DNA of 64,000 nucleotides from Wyeomyia smithii (taxonomy: Eukaryota; Arthropoda; Insecta; Diptera; Culicidae), in assembly GCF_029784165.1 (NCBI RefSeq), contig NC_073695.1, positions 59,362,469 to 59,426,468 of the forward strand, written 5' to 3'. The notes below the pieces were generated by a model. That model did not search any database, was not told the origin of the DNA, and was given only the letters and a program-made list of their open reading frames with translations. This document shows, one piece after another, positions 33,330-46,010 of this stretch; the stretch's first letter is position 1; every line of letters begins with the position of its first letter. Position numbers and translations under genes: made by a program.

Positions 33330-34280
33330 TGATATTGATGAATTTCCCATGGAAGGTCCCATTATATATAAGCTCATTTGCAAAAGCCTACGCCCTTGCG
33401 AGTAGCCTTCCGGGATTTCAATTTTCGCGACAACATTGTTGGAGTAGGTCTTACGCTTCTGGTCTGCACAGAAACTCTGGATGGGACGCAGCTGGGGAAT
33501 GCTGGGTGGGTTAGCCGACCTGGGTACCACATCGATTTTCAGCCGCTTCATCTCCTCCAACGATTGCTTCGAGTAGTGGGCCGACACCAAATCCGGCCAG
33601 AAAACCGCGTCTTTGCCCCAATGGTATTTCTTGATGGACGACGCAACTTCTGGCAAACCCTTCGTACCTTAAATTTCCCCGTTCACGCCCAGTACAGAGC
33701 TTCTCGCTGATTGTCAGCCACAGCAGTACCTTCTTTGGGAACTTGGTGTGTGAAATGAACTTCATCTCACACCTCACTTCCTTCGTGGGAGAGGTAAAAC
33801 ACGAAGTGCCCTGCTAGTCGTTGCCACCATCACGTCGCGATTCGCCGGAAAAATCGACTCGACCATCTTATTCAGCTGCTGCCACTGCGTCACTGCCCGT
33901 AGCTCCGAGACTAATGGACGGGACTGCCGCTTTCTGACATGTATGTCCATGTTCGCCAGGTAGTTTTCCACTGTTTGGCCGGTTGCACCGACCTCCCGAT
34001 CAAGCGTACGCAGCGATGTAGCCACTTTTCCCTCGGTCTTGTCGCTCAGGGTCGTCGACCGCCCGGAACCGATCTTTCTTTCGATGCTCTGATTGTAGTC
34101 CAACGGTGCCAAGATGTTGTAGATACCGAAACAAGCGTAACCAGCGTCCTTTCCCCATGCGATGTCCGCTTTCGACGCGGCGGGGTAACGTTCTTTGATC
34201 GCGCTCACTTTTGAACGGAGTAGCTTCACTGTTTTTGCCATTACGGTTAAAGTTTGAGTCAAATTTTTCTGCTGACTCAT
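33330..34280 (-). pseudogene. DD37E-type Tc1/mariner transposase, decayed copy 1
   Basis: The minus strand from 34,280 reads MAKTVKLLRSKVSAIKERYP, GIYNILAPLDYNQSIERKIG and SGRSTTLSDK (the GRPTT linker region), to about 33,790. After a frameshift it reads KFISHTKFPKKVLLWLTISE, and in another frame DAVFWPDLVSAHYSKQSLEE, PRSANPPSIPQLRPIQSF. The D in WPDL and the Q in RPIQ are 37 residues apart. In the DD37E group described from mosquitoes that last residue is E, so it is substituted here. Frameshifts, a lost region around the first catalytic D and the E-to-Q change make it inactive. Terminal repeats were not found. Confidence 0.82.
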
Positions 34281-34289
34281 GGGTTACTA

Positions 34290-36725
34290 TGATTTGATGA
34301 TGCATGGGTAGTTTCGTCAGTGCGTGTTAGGGTAAACCCTTGAAAAATCGGCACTTTTTGAGCATTTTTGTAATGCAAACGTTAGGGCTATAACATTTTG
34401 TCTTCTCGAAAAAAATTGTCTATATCCAAAATTAAACTCAATCGGATTTCTGATAAGGTAACACTTCCACTCGTGCAAGTCTTACATTTTTGACAAACGA
34501 AAAAATGTACAAGAGTAGTTCTTGAAGTTTCCGGAATCGTTTTTTTTTTTTTTTTTTTTTTGACAGCAAATGTTTTAAAATGCATAAAATGTCGAGATCT
34601 GATGTGATTTCAAAAAAAAATTGTAAAAAAAACTTAATTCCAGGGACATAAAAACTTTTGCGCGGGGACATAGAAACTTTTGCGCGAGCCTTGAGCTACA
34701 CCATAACACACAAGAGACACTCGCAGCTCGAACATTTTTTCCATCGATCAAAAAACTTTGAGGCTCTACTTGCCGAAGTCCGATTGAGCTCAAATTTGGC
34801 ATGGGAAATTTTTACGAGGATACTACAAGGTATACAGCCCCAGAGTTGTATGATATGGTGACGTGGGGCTAAACACTGTAATTACTGTAATTACAGACAC
34901 AATAAATTCGTTTGTTCAATGATTTACGTATTTCAATTCTCAGCCTCCCCTTCATTTTTTATAAATATATTTAATTACACTCAAGTTTTTATTTTCGAAA
35001 TTTTATTTGGTGAAACTAATGAATTTTGAAGCAACTAAATGCGTATGCTCCGGAATGACCATTTAGACGAAAGAACTTTCTTTCTCTGCTATATCGCAAT
35101 GCATTATACAATGTTCAGGCGACTCCTCCGTCGACAACATTCCCAAGTGTTTTGTAAAGTGCCTCGTTGTTCAATATTTGTAATAGTCTCAAGACATTAA
35201 TTTTAACAATACACAATAAAATTTTTTCGTGAGTGATAGTTAATTCAGAACAATCTTAACTCGGAAATTCAACTGAAAAAACGTTAAGATTAGATTAAGC
35301 ACCGTTACAACGTCGCGAAATGACACAAAAGTTTCACAATCGTAAACCGGGTTGACTATAATTATCTTATCTTTTTGAATGTTTTTTGAAAACGTTAAAA
35401 GTAAACTGAATAGAATAATTCCAAATAATTTCAATATGATTTCTGATATGCATTGAGCAAGTTCCACTCACTGTTTCAAGAGTTTTTTTTTTTCAAGAAA
35501 TTTTGGCATTTTTAAAAATTTTTACACAATTTTTCAATCCCAGGTGTCTTTGATCAATTCATGGGTCTGATGAATTTGAATGAAGTGAAATGGAATTAGA
35601 CGGACTAAAACATCGTTAATGGGTTGATAAACATGAAAAGCAAATGAAGGTCCATCCACACTTCGAATTTTCGAAACATGTAATCTCGTTACGACTTGGA
35701 CCGACGATGCCAAAATGCCAAAGGTCCCAGGTCAGCGCGTTTCAGATATTGAACGATCGGGGCTCAGCCAACTAATAATCGAGGGTTCAGTCTTGTGGCA
35801 TCAATTCTATCACTACCTAAATAGTGCCAGCAGAGCCGATCTCGTTGTTCAGTTCACTCTTCGCGGTGTTCGATAGTCGTTTTATGTTTTGTTTAAAGAT
35901 AAACTAGTATTCGATGAAACACAATATATTTAAAACTCAGCACTCGGAGTTCGTCTCGTTTTTATATATACATAGATGATTGTCTACGAAGAAAGAAGTG
36001 TGTCCAAAATCGCCAAAAACTTCGGTAGCCTTACGAATCCCACGTGGACAATTGATTCTTTTTAAGAACTCATATGGACTGTTGTCCACCAAATTTTTCA
36101 AATATATACGGATGATTGTTCAGGGATCAGGATGGAGTGAGGTCTAAAATAATAAAAAGTTTGCTACAGAGAATTTCATGTACCTATTATATTTGTATGA
36201 TATACGAAGGTTAAATGCGAACTTTTCTGCACCTGGGTTGCTCACAAGACGTTTTCTCTCGCAATTTTGAATCGTGTATTCTTAGTGGTGCATCTGTTCG
36301 GGACATCGTTTTTATTTTTACATTTTTGCAGCGATGAAAGACGTGGTGTTTGCTATTCTTCAGTTTCAAAAGGCTCCAGATTTACATTTTTCAACAGCAA
36401 ATTGTTTGTCAGCATTTTTAGGACTGCTTTTTGTACATTTCGGATATGGATACATCCCAGCATAAACTAGGATGTTTTTGGAGATCTAGCACGTTCTCGA
36501 CGTCCTTTTTCAGTGATAACTTCCGTCGCACTTTCAAATGTGTACTGCAGTATACTGTTCATACGTCCTTGCGCCTGACTTTCGCTTATAATTTCGCAGC
36601 TTTGGCACGAAAAGAACGTTTCAAATGATTTCTGATGCGTTCACAAAAACTGTTTAGAAACAAACAAAATAAAATCGTTGCCTGACAGATGAATAGATAT
36701 TTCACGGGTTGTTTCGTTGTTCTAA
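34290..36725. other. No gene recognised; possible solo LTR
   Basis: A poly-T run lies at 34,540-34,561. The string AAACTTTTGCGCG is duplicated near 34,649 and 34,674. About 35,690-35,960 has the look of a long terminal repeat (CTCAGCCAACTAATAATCGA, then TTCAGTTCACTCTTCGCGGT), but no second copy or target duplication was found. 36,030-36,100 resembles a decayed piece of the MITE family at 41,690. Confidence 0.4.
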
Positions 36726-36728
36726 ACG

Positions 36729-36985
36729 TGGTCCCCGTGGCTCTGTGGTTAGCGATGTCGATCGGCTAGCTCTCCCACACGCTTGTTATATTGGGTTCGA
36801 TTCCCGATCGGGTCGAGGATCTTTCTGGCTGGAAATTTTCTCGACTCAGCACGCGGGCACGGTGTATCGTTGTACTTATGCTACATATGCAGACTGTGCC
36901 AAAAACAATATCGATAACGAATTCTCCCAACTAATCTAGATGATCAAGACTGCTATTAGCCCCACAGGCTAGCGATATTGTTGTT
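36729..36985 (+). mobile_element. tRNA-derived SINE
   Basis: The head has a pol III A-box-like GTGGCTCTGTGGTTAGCGAT at 36,737 and a clear B box GGGTTCGATTC at 36,793-36,803, spaced as in tRNA genes. A tRNA-unrelated body follows, ending near GCTAGCGATATTGTTGTTTA. It cannot fold into an intact tRNA. Comparable tRNA-related SINEs (for example Twin in Culex) are known in mosquitoes; the exact family is not assigned. Confidence 0.78.
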
Positions 36986-37786
36986 TATAGCTCTAAGTTC
37001 CTTTATAGGTGACGTCATAAATTGACATTAACAATAAAGCATGTAATTTGATGTTGAGACGTGAATTTGCTTCTGAAGAAAAAAATGCGAAAACGATAAC
37101 GAAAATCATTATATTGTTAATTGTTCATTGTTGCTAGCTCTTAACATGACAACAATTTCCAAATAATTACAAATTACAGCTCGTTGTAATATGATTTAGG
37201 TGATAATCATGTCCCCGAAAGAAACAAATACAAAATAATTGTTACCGGTAGTATCAGAACAAAGACAAATGTTCAATTTCAGTTTCATCACACCTATCTT
37301 TGCATCGTACGTCATATCCTGTTATCAGCTAGGGCTCACTTCCTCCAGTGCAGTGCAGATTTTGAGAACCACTCTTCGATAGTCCGTCTAGCAATAAAGG
37401 AACCCCGTCACACCCGTTCCGCCCTATAGGTATCACACTCCAACAGCCATACTATACACACATACCCGCAGGCCCGGGATATAAGCACTCAGCGGAGATT
37501 AATATTTTCTCGTTTATTAACTCGACGCATTCTCGAATCATCTGATACTACCAAGGAAAGAAGTGATATTTCCCGCTGACAGCCAGTTACGATAACCTGT
37601 CCCTCCACGGCCATCGGTGCGGCAACGGGACTGGTTCCCACCCAGTGGCCAATAATAATAAGCTCAAGCGACCGGTCGTGTGCAGGTGAAGATGGCCAAT
37701 TCGAAACCGTCTCCAAATAGGCCACCCCTTCCCCACCGCCGTCTCGTCTCGTCCGATCGTTAAAGGACAAAATGGTCCATTGGCAG

Positions 37787-37822
37787 TAACGACGACGACG
37801 ACGACGACAACGACGACGATGC
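37787..37822. repeat. GAC-type triplet microsatellite
   Basis: About eleven ACG/GAC triplets in a row, with one or two interruptions. Confidence 0.9.
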
Positions 37823-39765
37823 TGACGTCGAGGTTAATTATAATTTATTTAAACTGATATCCGGTGTCGTGCAGTATTTGCTTTCTTTCTGCTTCCTGAA
37901 TTACACGTCTAACAACGCGCTCCCGGATGTCGGTGTCGGTCGGTCGTTCGGAATAACACACCACCAGATTGCTACCTGGCACCAGCACTGCCAAACCATT
38001 ACTAAGCAGAGTGGTGCGGCAGTGGGGACCATTTCCCCCTCAGGGGGAACAACCTACGGCGGTGGCGTTCTTCGCAGCTCTGTCACATATCCGGTTACAT
38101 TATTGTTTGAATTATAGCTGCAGAACCGGTAGATTCTTCGTCCGACTGCCGACATTATCCTTACTAACGGTTAAGTTCTAACGAGCGCGCAGAAGTGTTG
38201 GCGTCATACCGATATACACTTTTAGGATTTGCCCAATCCTGGTAACGAACCGTTGTTAGAGTTTCTCTAACAAGTTGCACTCGTTTTTTTTTTTGCGAAA
38301 TCAATGCACAATCCGAAGGAATCAATTTGCGCACACAGCCGCCGGTGTAAATGAACTTCACCCTACCTTAAGGTTATCTGTAGAGGTTCTCGCGAAATAG
38401 AGGGAAGTTTTGGATTAAAATAATAATGTTTCTCCTCTAACTGATTTTTGTGAAATGATATTAAATGCATAAATAAGCATAGCAAGCAAACTGAGCCCCA
38501 GCAGTTGAGAATGTTGAAGTATTATAACGCGGAATACAATCACTGGAACAAAATTGATGTAGAGCCTTTGATTCGTGGCCTTCCTTCTTCCGGACAGTCG
38601 TCTACATTGAAATTATCGTTTTTAAACGACGAAACCAATTAAAAGACATATAGGGTAGTGAACATATTCTAAGCAGCTTTAGGAACCGCCTGTGTATTCA
38701 GACGAAATACTCGAAATGTGTTGGGTGAAACTCAAACAGTAGTATTTCAATCTGTTCGCTATCGTTTTCTCTATCAGAACTTGTTTTCAGATTGTAAAAC
38801 TAAGTTAGCAAACTTTGACAATCATCAATCAAAGTTACGAATCGAGGGACACTATTCCAATCACCCCGGACCTATTTTAAGCAGTTTCCATCTGTTTTGC
38901 AGGCGTTTTTTTTTCAGCACCCGAAGTGGCTCCTGAATGGCTGCAATATTGGTTGATTTGTTCCAATTGCAATTGTTCACAAATTTCTTTTTGATTAACG
39001 GTATTCCTTATATTCTTAGGACAGCTAGACAATCAAAGTTTTCGTTTCCATCATTGAAATTGTCGATATTGATCAAAATGCAGGAGTTTGAGGCCTGTTT
39101 TCTTCGACTGATTAAAATGGGCGCTACTGCTTAAGCCGTTCCCTACCCTAAAATATCGTTTTTTTTCAACAACGGATTTTTTTTTGATATTTAGTTTGGT
39201 ACTTCAAAGAAATACCCTTCGACCTATATATTTATTACATACACAATTCGTAAGCATTTCAAACATATGATTTCGTTCAATTGAATGAACCTTCGCACGG
39301 CCATAATCAGTTGCGAATGCAAAATCAAACGCAAACTATCACATGTTTGTGGTTGGTAAACAACAAACCTACCAGCCTGTTAATTACCCCTCGAAACTCA
39401 ATGCGACACTTATACTGTGTAGTATGCCAGCGTGAAATTCCTTGAAACTAAACTTCTGTTTGTTTCTCCCTTCCTCCACAGGAACCACCGTCACAAAACC
39501 GTTCTTCGTTTAAAACTTGGTTGGCCACGCGTATTCTTGGGTTATTAACACACTGTTTATGTTGTTATTGCTTGAGAATACACGTAGTTGACAAGTGTTC
39601 CACATCAGTTCCCGACATCAAACGGTTTTACGAATTTCACCCCGCTGCACCTCATCATCATCATTCACCTCTCTCCGTCAGAGAGAGAGAGAGGGTGGAA
39701 GCGCACCATGGATACGCGCGAAAGAGCGGTGAAAATTAGACTTTTCCAACCGCCGTCAGGCAGCG

Positions 39766-39842
39766 ATGGCAACAATAACAACAATATCAAGAACAGGAGG
39801 AACAGCAGCAGCAGCAGTAACAACAACAACGGCGGCAGCTGG
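39766..39842. repeat. CAA/CAG-type triplet tract
   Basis: Imperfect AAC and AGC triplets (AACAATAACAACAATATC, then CAGCAGCAGCAGCAG). The open frame through it would give Asn/Ser runs; no gene is supported. Confidence 0.8.
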
Positions 39843-41689
39843 CTGGCGTATTTACCATAACGATAATCGTTGATTAACATCACCTTCTCCGCGTTCGCTC
39901 GTTATCATGGCAATCTGTTGGCGATCAATTATTGTTGTGAAAGCTACAAACGATGAAAAGCGAGAAAGCACTGCTGTTAGGGATGTTTATTTTCTGTCCC
40001 ATTTTATGCTTACATATTTAGAAACTTCCAACTTCCCGTCCCTATTCCATTCGGAAGGGCATGTTCCGCCATTATTTGGCGTGACATCTCTAGGAATAGA
40101 AACCATTGGGCTAGAAAATCAAAAGCCTGCTGCACGGAGCGAACCGGATAGGAGTGATTTTCCATTGAGTGGCCTGGGAAAGGCAACACCTGTACGGTGC
40201 TCTTCCGGTTTGGGAAGCAGGGCAAGGATTGAGCTGCGTTTCAGTGGAAATTTTACAGGCACCATCATCACCGTTGATGCTCGGTTCGCTCTATGAAACG
40301 CTTGAATGGGTTTGCTAAACGATAAGCACAGTTCATCCCATGCTCAATGACGTTTCGAGGGTGACTGAGTCAGCTGAATGTCAACCCACCACCGGACGGG
40401 GACTGACTTCTTGATGGCGAACATGGGAAGCGAAGCCTGTGTTTAGCGGTGACAGTCTGTAGTGCGTAGTGGTAGTGAATCGATTCGCAAAAGAGTGAAA
40501 TTTTAATAAATGATGCTTCGTTAGGCGTCAGTGCCGTACATTCTTTCGTGCCGATTTTCCATTTTACGGGCCATAAATTTAAGTTAAAGCGAGTGCGATG
40601 TGAAACAAACCGTGAATAGTAGTCTGGCTGACCTGGCCGAGCGGAACCAATTTACTGTGGGCCGAAATTTCGTCAACTTTGATTGTGTGCTATTTAAGTG
40701 TGACCGTGCTTTTCGCCGAAACCTTATTTAATCAATCTGTTCTGTTACCAATATCAAATAACAACACTCTGTTTTACAATAAAGCTTTAATTATTTTGAG
40801 TGAACTTATCACCCTACAGTTGTTTTGATGTTTTATAGTACTATCTTATCTATTACACTGCTTTATCTTACTGAGCCTCATACCGAATGATCTATCGACC
40901 AATATCGACCATCGACTGAATAATCCACGCACGTTGTTCAAAAAGCAGATAAAGTTGAGTTTATCATCAATTTATCTTTCTATCACAATTCTATTAGAAC
41001 CGAAACATATTTGTAGTAACGAGCTCCGGTTATCCCTCCATTATACTTTTCAAACAAACTAGTTGTTTAGTCTTGCGGAATATATATGTGTGTGTGAATT
41101 TAGGGTTGCAGGGCCCTCCTGTTAAGTTTCCAATAAAAGACATTTGTCATGGATTTGCTCATATTTCTTTAATTAAATTTTGACAACTGAACTGAAAACA
41201 CACAAAAATTTCATCGACTACTTTTTATTCGAATGAAACATTAAACTGGGGGAACTGCTCCATTATTAATTTCATTAAGCCAATATTCACGAAGAATGCA
41301 CGGATTAAACACCAAATTTTCACGAAATCATTGAACAAATGAACAAAATACGCTTACGTGCTGTTATAGAACCGTTCAGCATTGTATGTTTAGTAAACGT
41401 AGCAAGATTTATCCTGAGTTTTGAAAAACAAACCATTTTTCACAACGCTTCCATATCCATCTCAAAACGCCCCCATATTCATCACACTGTTAATCATGAA
41501 TGAATCACATTATCATGAATGAACGTACCCGCAGCCCGTCGTAGTAGGTTGCCTAGATATCCGCTAAAGTTGTTTACGTGCAAAATTGGTAACTTAGGTA
41601 ACCACTGCAGTGCTGTCGATTTATGTCAATTATATCGGAATAATTCAACATATTCAGTGTGATTTCTTCGTATTAACAGAAACTGATTT

Positions 41690-41827
41690 GGGAGCCATCC
41701 ACATACCACGTGGACAGCTGTGGGGAGGGGGGTTGGCTAATGTCCACGGTCCATACATTTTTTTTAGAATTTATATGGGCAGTTATCCACGGAGGGGGAG
41801 GGAGGGTCGTAGTATGTGGCTGGCCCC
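41690..41827. mobile_element. ~138-bp palindromic MITE, CCACGTGGAC type
   Basis: Starts GGGAGCCATCCACATACCAC and ends with the near-inverse GTAGTATGTGGCTGGCCCC. Internal GTCCAC and GTGGAC blocks and G-rich runs are arranged symmetrically. No coding capacity and no clear target duplication. Confidence 0.75.
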
Positions 41828-42573
41828 TTGGCAACTTTTGATTTGAGTGAAAACAGTTGAAAATACATACAGTTGAAATTTAGGAATTGTAGAAATTCAT
41901 CTCATATATTTCTGCTAATTCGAGCTTGTTTTTGGAAATTTGAGGTGAACATTTCAAAGATAAAAGTATTCTTCAATCTTAGCAAATTAGTTTATTTAGA
42001 AAATGTGCGTTTTTCCTGTTTCCAATTGTGTTTTCATGTTGTATGAGATGAATATATAGGGTAAGATGAATAACGGAGCAGTTCCCCTACATGTTCAATG
42101 TAGCAGCGGTTCTTAACCTGAAGTACGCGTATTCCTAGAGGTATGCGAGTACGGGAAAGAAAAATCAGTAATGGTGGACAAAGCGATTTTTCTTTATATT
42201 ACTTCTTAAATTTCTTATTACTTCTATTTGCTGTTTAAACTTGATCTTGAAACATGACTGTAGTAACCATAGTTCAATTCAAAACCTCAACTGCTCAACC
42301 ATCATTCTTTTCCACTCTGCGAGAAAATTTTAAGCCAACTACAATTACAATTGGTTCAGGATGAAGAAATCTAAGATGTGACCTAAGGATTTTTTCAACT
42401 GCAACATTTTTAAGAATAATTAAATTTCAATGTTGCGATATGATTTCAACAGTAATTCAAATCATAAAGTTTTTAGCGACTTACTTTCTTAATGCATCCG
42501 ATTTAGGATATTTCAACATTAAGTTTTAAAATTTTGAGTGCTTATTGCTCAAAAGTTATACGTGGTTCCGATA
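41828..42573. other. No gene recognised
   Basis: AT-rich and without recognisable features. Confidence 0.4.
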
Positions 42574-42790
42574 AAAATCAAAGCAAAGCCTTGGTGCTAC
42601 ATTCCGTATCGGAACTCGACCTTCTGTTTATTATACACAGACTTCGCAGCCAACTGCTAAGTGTACAGGACAATTGCGGGGCTAGCGCTACGATCCTACT
42701 GACACTAACAGTCTCTCCCGAGCCGAGACTCGAACCTACGACGACTGGCTTGTTAGGCCAGCATCGTACCTCGAGACCAGCTGGGAGAGT
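42574..42790 (-). mobile_element. tRNA-derived SINE (minus)
   Basis: On the minus strand the head reads CCCAGCTGGTCTCGAGGTAC (A box) followed by GGTTCGAGTCT (B box, 42,736-42,726). The body runs through AGCAGTTGGCTGCGAAGTCT and ends with the A/T-rich string near 42,574. It is a pol III SINE, distinct from the one at 36,729 and from the 7,095/44,556 family. Confidence 0.8.
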
Positions 42791-43109
42791 GGTTCCAATA
42801 CGATTAAAAATGAAAAGTAAAATCATCATACCCATACTCACTGATTTTATTCCGAATGTTTTTATAATACACAAACACTTACTCTGACTTTCTTATCTCC
42901 GCTTCCAATACTTTTATTGCTTTTTCTTTGGTTAAGCGTGGTACGCAGTTGAAAAGAAAAGAAGTTCACGATATTTTGCCCTTTCTACCAATCGGAATTT
43001 TGACAGCTGAGAATGCTTCACAGTAACGATATCTGACGTGAGTGAGCGCATGATTTTTCTTTTTCTCTAGAACACTCGAACACACTTGTTTACCGCGATC
43101 TGGTGTGAG

Positions 43110-44248
43110 AGCAGGGATGCCAGGTAATTTTTTCAAAAGTCTGGTCCGCGAAAAAATGGCTTCCTAACCGAAGCCCGAAGGCTGAAAAAACTTTCCGGCA
43201 AATCGAAAACTGTCGAGCAAAAAAAAAATACAGGTCACCACTAATGCACTAATGCAAAATTCGGGTCGTTCACATATTTTTCAATGTCTTCACATGTTTT
43301 CTCCAATGTCTTCACGTTTTCGTCACAAAAATGGATGTCTTCATCGTACACTCAAAATATTTTTCACGTGATTGTTACGTGAAAGTTCCTATACTTGTTC
43401 ATTTTCTGTCATTTTGCATGATTTATGTGACAAACATAACATCTAGGTGAAAATCTCATGCATACCATGGTTAATCACGTACCATCTACGTGAACTTGAC
43501 AACGTCAAACAGGATGTATCACGTGAATTCTTAGTGCGAAAATAACCAGAAATTAAAATGGCGAATCTGTGGTCTGACTCTGAACATAAAACAGAATTTC
43601 TGGATGGCTTGCAATTAAGTGAATTTTCGAAAAATCCTAATTAACTCGAGACTTGAGCTTAAAGGTTACACACAGCTTCAGTTTGAAGGTGGAAGAGTTA
43701 CCTGAACGAAAACAGCTGCAGCGGATAATAACAATCCCCGGTAATGTCGTAATATTTATCAGTTTTTTTGTTGTTTTATTCATTCACGAATTTGCAGACC
43801 TGAGTGATAGCAATTACGTTTTACGAAATGTATAATTTTCATTTATCTCTCTAGTTTTTATGAGCTAGGAAACGGATTTCAGAAATTATCAAAATATGTT
43901 GCGTAATAAATCAGGTATGCAAATTCGTCGTTTACCAGTAGATGAGTTCTACGTGAAACTCACATGAAATGCATGCATCTACTGAAAGTTTCAAAGGATA
44001 ATTCATCTCACCAGGTCATGATGAACTCAAATTTGGGCGCGGACTGAATTTCAATATTTATTTCCCAAATTTCTAGTAGAGTCTAACGGAAACCGATAAT
44101 TATTTCTTTTGATTTCATGAACACAAATGACAATCACGCAGAATCTATTAGAAAACGACAGTGGGAAATATTCACGTAACTTTTCCGGTAACTATAACGT
44201 GAAAAATATTTTGAATGTAGGCTAATGTCTTCCAATCTGGCATCGCTG
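43110..44248. mobile_element. hAT-type MITE carrying a nested TA-element
   Basis: Ends are CAGGGATGCCAG on the left and CTGGCATCGCTG on the right, an imperfect 12-bp inverted repeat. GGTGTGAG occurs next to both ends (43,102-43,109 and 44,249-44,256), with two extra bases on the left. This fits a hAT 8-bp target duplication. Subtracting the insert at 43,349-44,217 leaves a MITE of about 270 bp. Confidence 0.65.
43349..44217. mobile_element. 869-bp element with TA target duplication, nested
   Basis: Starts CACTCAAAATATTTTTCACG and ends with the near-inverse CGTGAAAAATATTTTGAATG. TA flanks both ends (43,347-43,348 and 44,218-44,219). Further inverse-related CACGTGA and TTACGTGAAA motifs lie near the ends. 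No transposase was recognised; TA duplication suggests a Tc1/mariner-mobilised element, but other TA-specific families are possible. Confidence 0.75.
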
Positions 44249-44256
44249 GGTGTGAG

Positions 44257-44555
44257 ACGACCAACCAACTGCCTGACACTTTCAGTACCTGAATCATGTC
44301 AGTGCTAATTATTCCGTGCAAGAAAAAGTGACATTTTGCTTCACAGCAGTGTTCACAGCAAGTGAACTTTGTTTTCCATTTCGGTTTATGATTTCTTTTT
44401 AGCTGCGTACTAGCTACCAGAAGAAATTTCATTGCCTGACTCAATGCCTTTACATGGGACTGAGATAGAAAAATGAATTCCTTTTTGAACTGCATACTGC
44501 GCTTTAAGGAACACTTTTTTTTCCTGTATGGACTTCCTCACTGTAACCAGAATTG
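44257..44555. other. No gene recognised
   Basis: Nothing supported. Confidence 0.4.
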
Positions 44556-44994
44556 TAGATCTATTGTGAGATATGCCCGGGTGTCTGCTGTATCCCGCAC
44601 TTCTGTTAAAAGCAATACCGCTATTAAGAAGTGCAAGCTTATTATTATTGTTTATCAGTGCTTGTGTGTAATGTGATACTCTTTCTTTTACACGCTTACT
44701 GTTCTTCTATACCGATACTCGTTCCTCTTACCAAATATCACCAATTATAATTCCTTGGAGAAGTTTCGTCGTGCCAGTTTAATTGATAAGAGGGACTTAT
44801 TTTTTGTTAAGAGGAAGTCACGCAAAGGTATTGTAGGTTTCAGCGTAAAGGAAGGGTAACTGGTGGGGAGCCTGAGAATAAACCCATGCTTAAGTCCTTT
44901 TTGACATCGGATGGTCTGGTTCTACTAAGATTCGAACCCACGACCATCCGCTCGACAAAGCGGACTCTATAACCTTGCGGCTACGCAGCTCCCC
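44556..44994 (-). mobile_element. tRNA-headed SINE, copy 2
   Basis: The minus strand starts GGGGAGCTGCGTAGCCGCAA at 44,994 and has an intact B box GGGTTCGAATC at 44,939-44,929. The anticodon-like region CGCTTTGTCGAGCGG is present, so the head resembles a tRNA with a long body attached. The body matches copy 1 at 7,095-7,450 and the headless copy at 62,346-62,615. Confidence 0.75.
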
Positions 44995-45746
44995 AAGGAA
45001 CACTTACAAACATTTAAGATTTCCACATTACTTCAATGCACAATAACAATCAAGAAATCTGCTGAGAGCTGATATTTGCAAAAACGTGAGAGGTGTTCTT
45101 GAAAGAATATTCCGATTTTTTTTACGTGTTAAATAGAGATCCAACAGATACGACTGATCATTTTGCCTTTTTAGCAGCACGAACAAATCCGTGTCATGGT
45201 GCTCCCACAGACCGTTATTATAAAAAAAATGCATCAAAGAATCTGAGTACACCATTCGATTCGTTATGACGTTCAGAATCACTGGTCAAAATTTCAAAAT
45301 CATCGTACGGTACATTTTTTAGTAATGCCCTTTTGAAGGTCGTAAAGTACAAAAAAGTGATATAAAAACGACGAAATACTTATTGTAAAGCACGTTTTTC
45401 AACCACCATATCATGAAATAACTTCCAAAGTAGTTTCTACACATTCCAAGGGTTATATTTTAACAATTGGTGAAAAGATTTATTTGAAAATCCCACACTG
45501 CACAGTGGTCTAAACTCGAAATATCGCGATCGTTCTAGATTTGACTGTGAAAAATTAATTTTATGTACTCAATGTTTCAGCAAAATTGTTTCATAGAACA
45601 AGTCCTTACTTTTGGCGTTTTTTGTTTTTCGATCAGTCCACCTAACAGTTAGATGAGAAATATATTTTTTCTAATTTTCAATATACCTGATTGCTTCCTT
45701 CAGCAAAATTGTGGAAAATTTTAAAAGAAAAACAATTGTTGAAAAT
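44995..45746. other. No gene recognised
   Basis: AT-rich; nothing supported. Confidence 0.4.
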
Positions 45747-46010
45747 TGCGATGTCCTATCTGTACGTTGGCCACGACAAAATAGAGTTTTTTGTGGAACA
45801 TCCCCCTTTAAGTCAGTTTTTTGTCTATAACTTTTTCTATGATTGTCAAAACAATAATTTTTATAATGTCTTACGAGAATCTTAGTTAAATGAATAAAAT
45901 CTTAGAACATTTTGCATTGTTTTGACCATTACAGACAAAATTATTTTAAGGAGGGGTGTTACACAAAAATCTCTAATTTGTCGGGTCCAACGTGCAGATA
46001 GGACATCGCA
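45747..46010. mobile_element. ~264-bp palindromic MITE
   Basis: Starts TGCGATGTCCTATCTGTACG and ends with the inverse CGTGCAGATAGGACATCGCA. Similarity between arms continues for about 110 bp. It abuts the head of the composite repeat at 46,011. Confidence 0.78.

Larger units (their letters stand above)
36986..41689. other. No gene recognised; GC-richer, mostly non-repetitive
   Basis: Several GC-richer stretches (37,300-38,380, 39,480-40,700) lack the repeat signatures seen elsewhere and could contain host regulatory sequence or untranslated exons. I recognise no protein or RNA in them. An initiator-like CGTCAGTGCCGT occurs at 40,526 without other support. Confidence 0.45.

Noticed and set aside
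36729..36810. A functional tRNA gene on the plus strand
   Set aside because: A- and B-box motifs are present, but the acceptor stem does not pair and a SINE body follows.
39521..39860. Coding exon with Asn/Ser runs
   Set aside because: The frame is carried by triplet microsatellites and has no recognisable domain on either side.
40010..40296. Coding exon in the GC-richer region
   Set aside because: Both strands are open for 70-130 codons, but neither peptide resembles a known family and no splice pattern is evident.
44929..44994. A functional tRNA gene on the minus strand
   Set aside because: The B box is intact, but the arms do not close into a full cloverleaf and a SINE body shared with two other loci follows.
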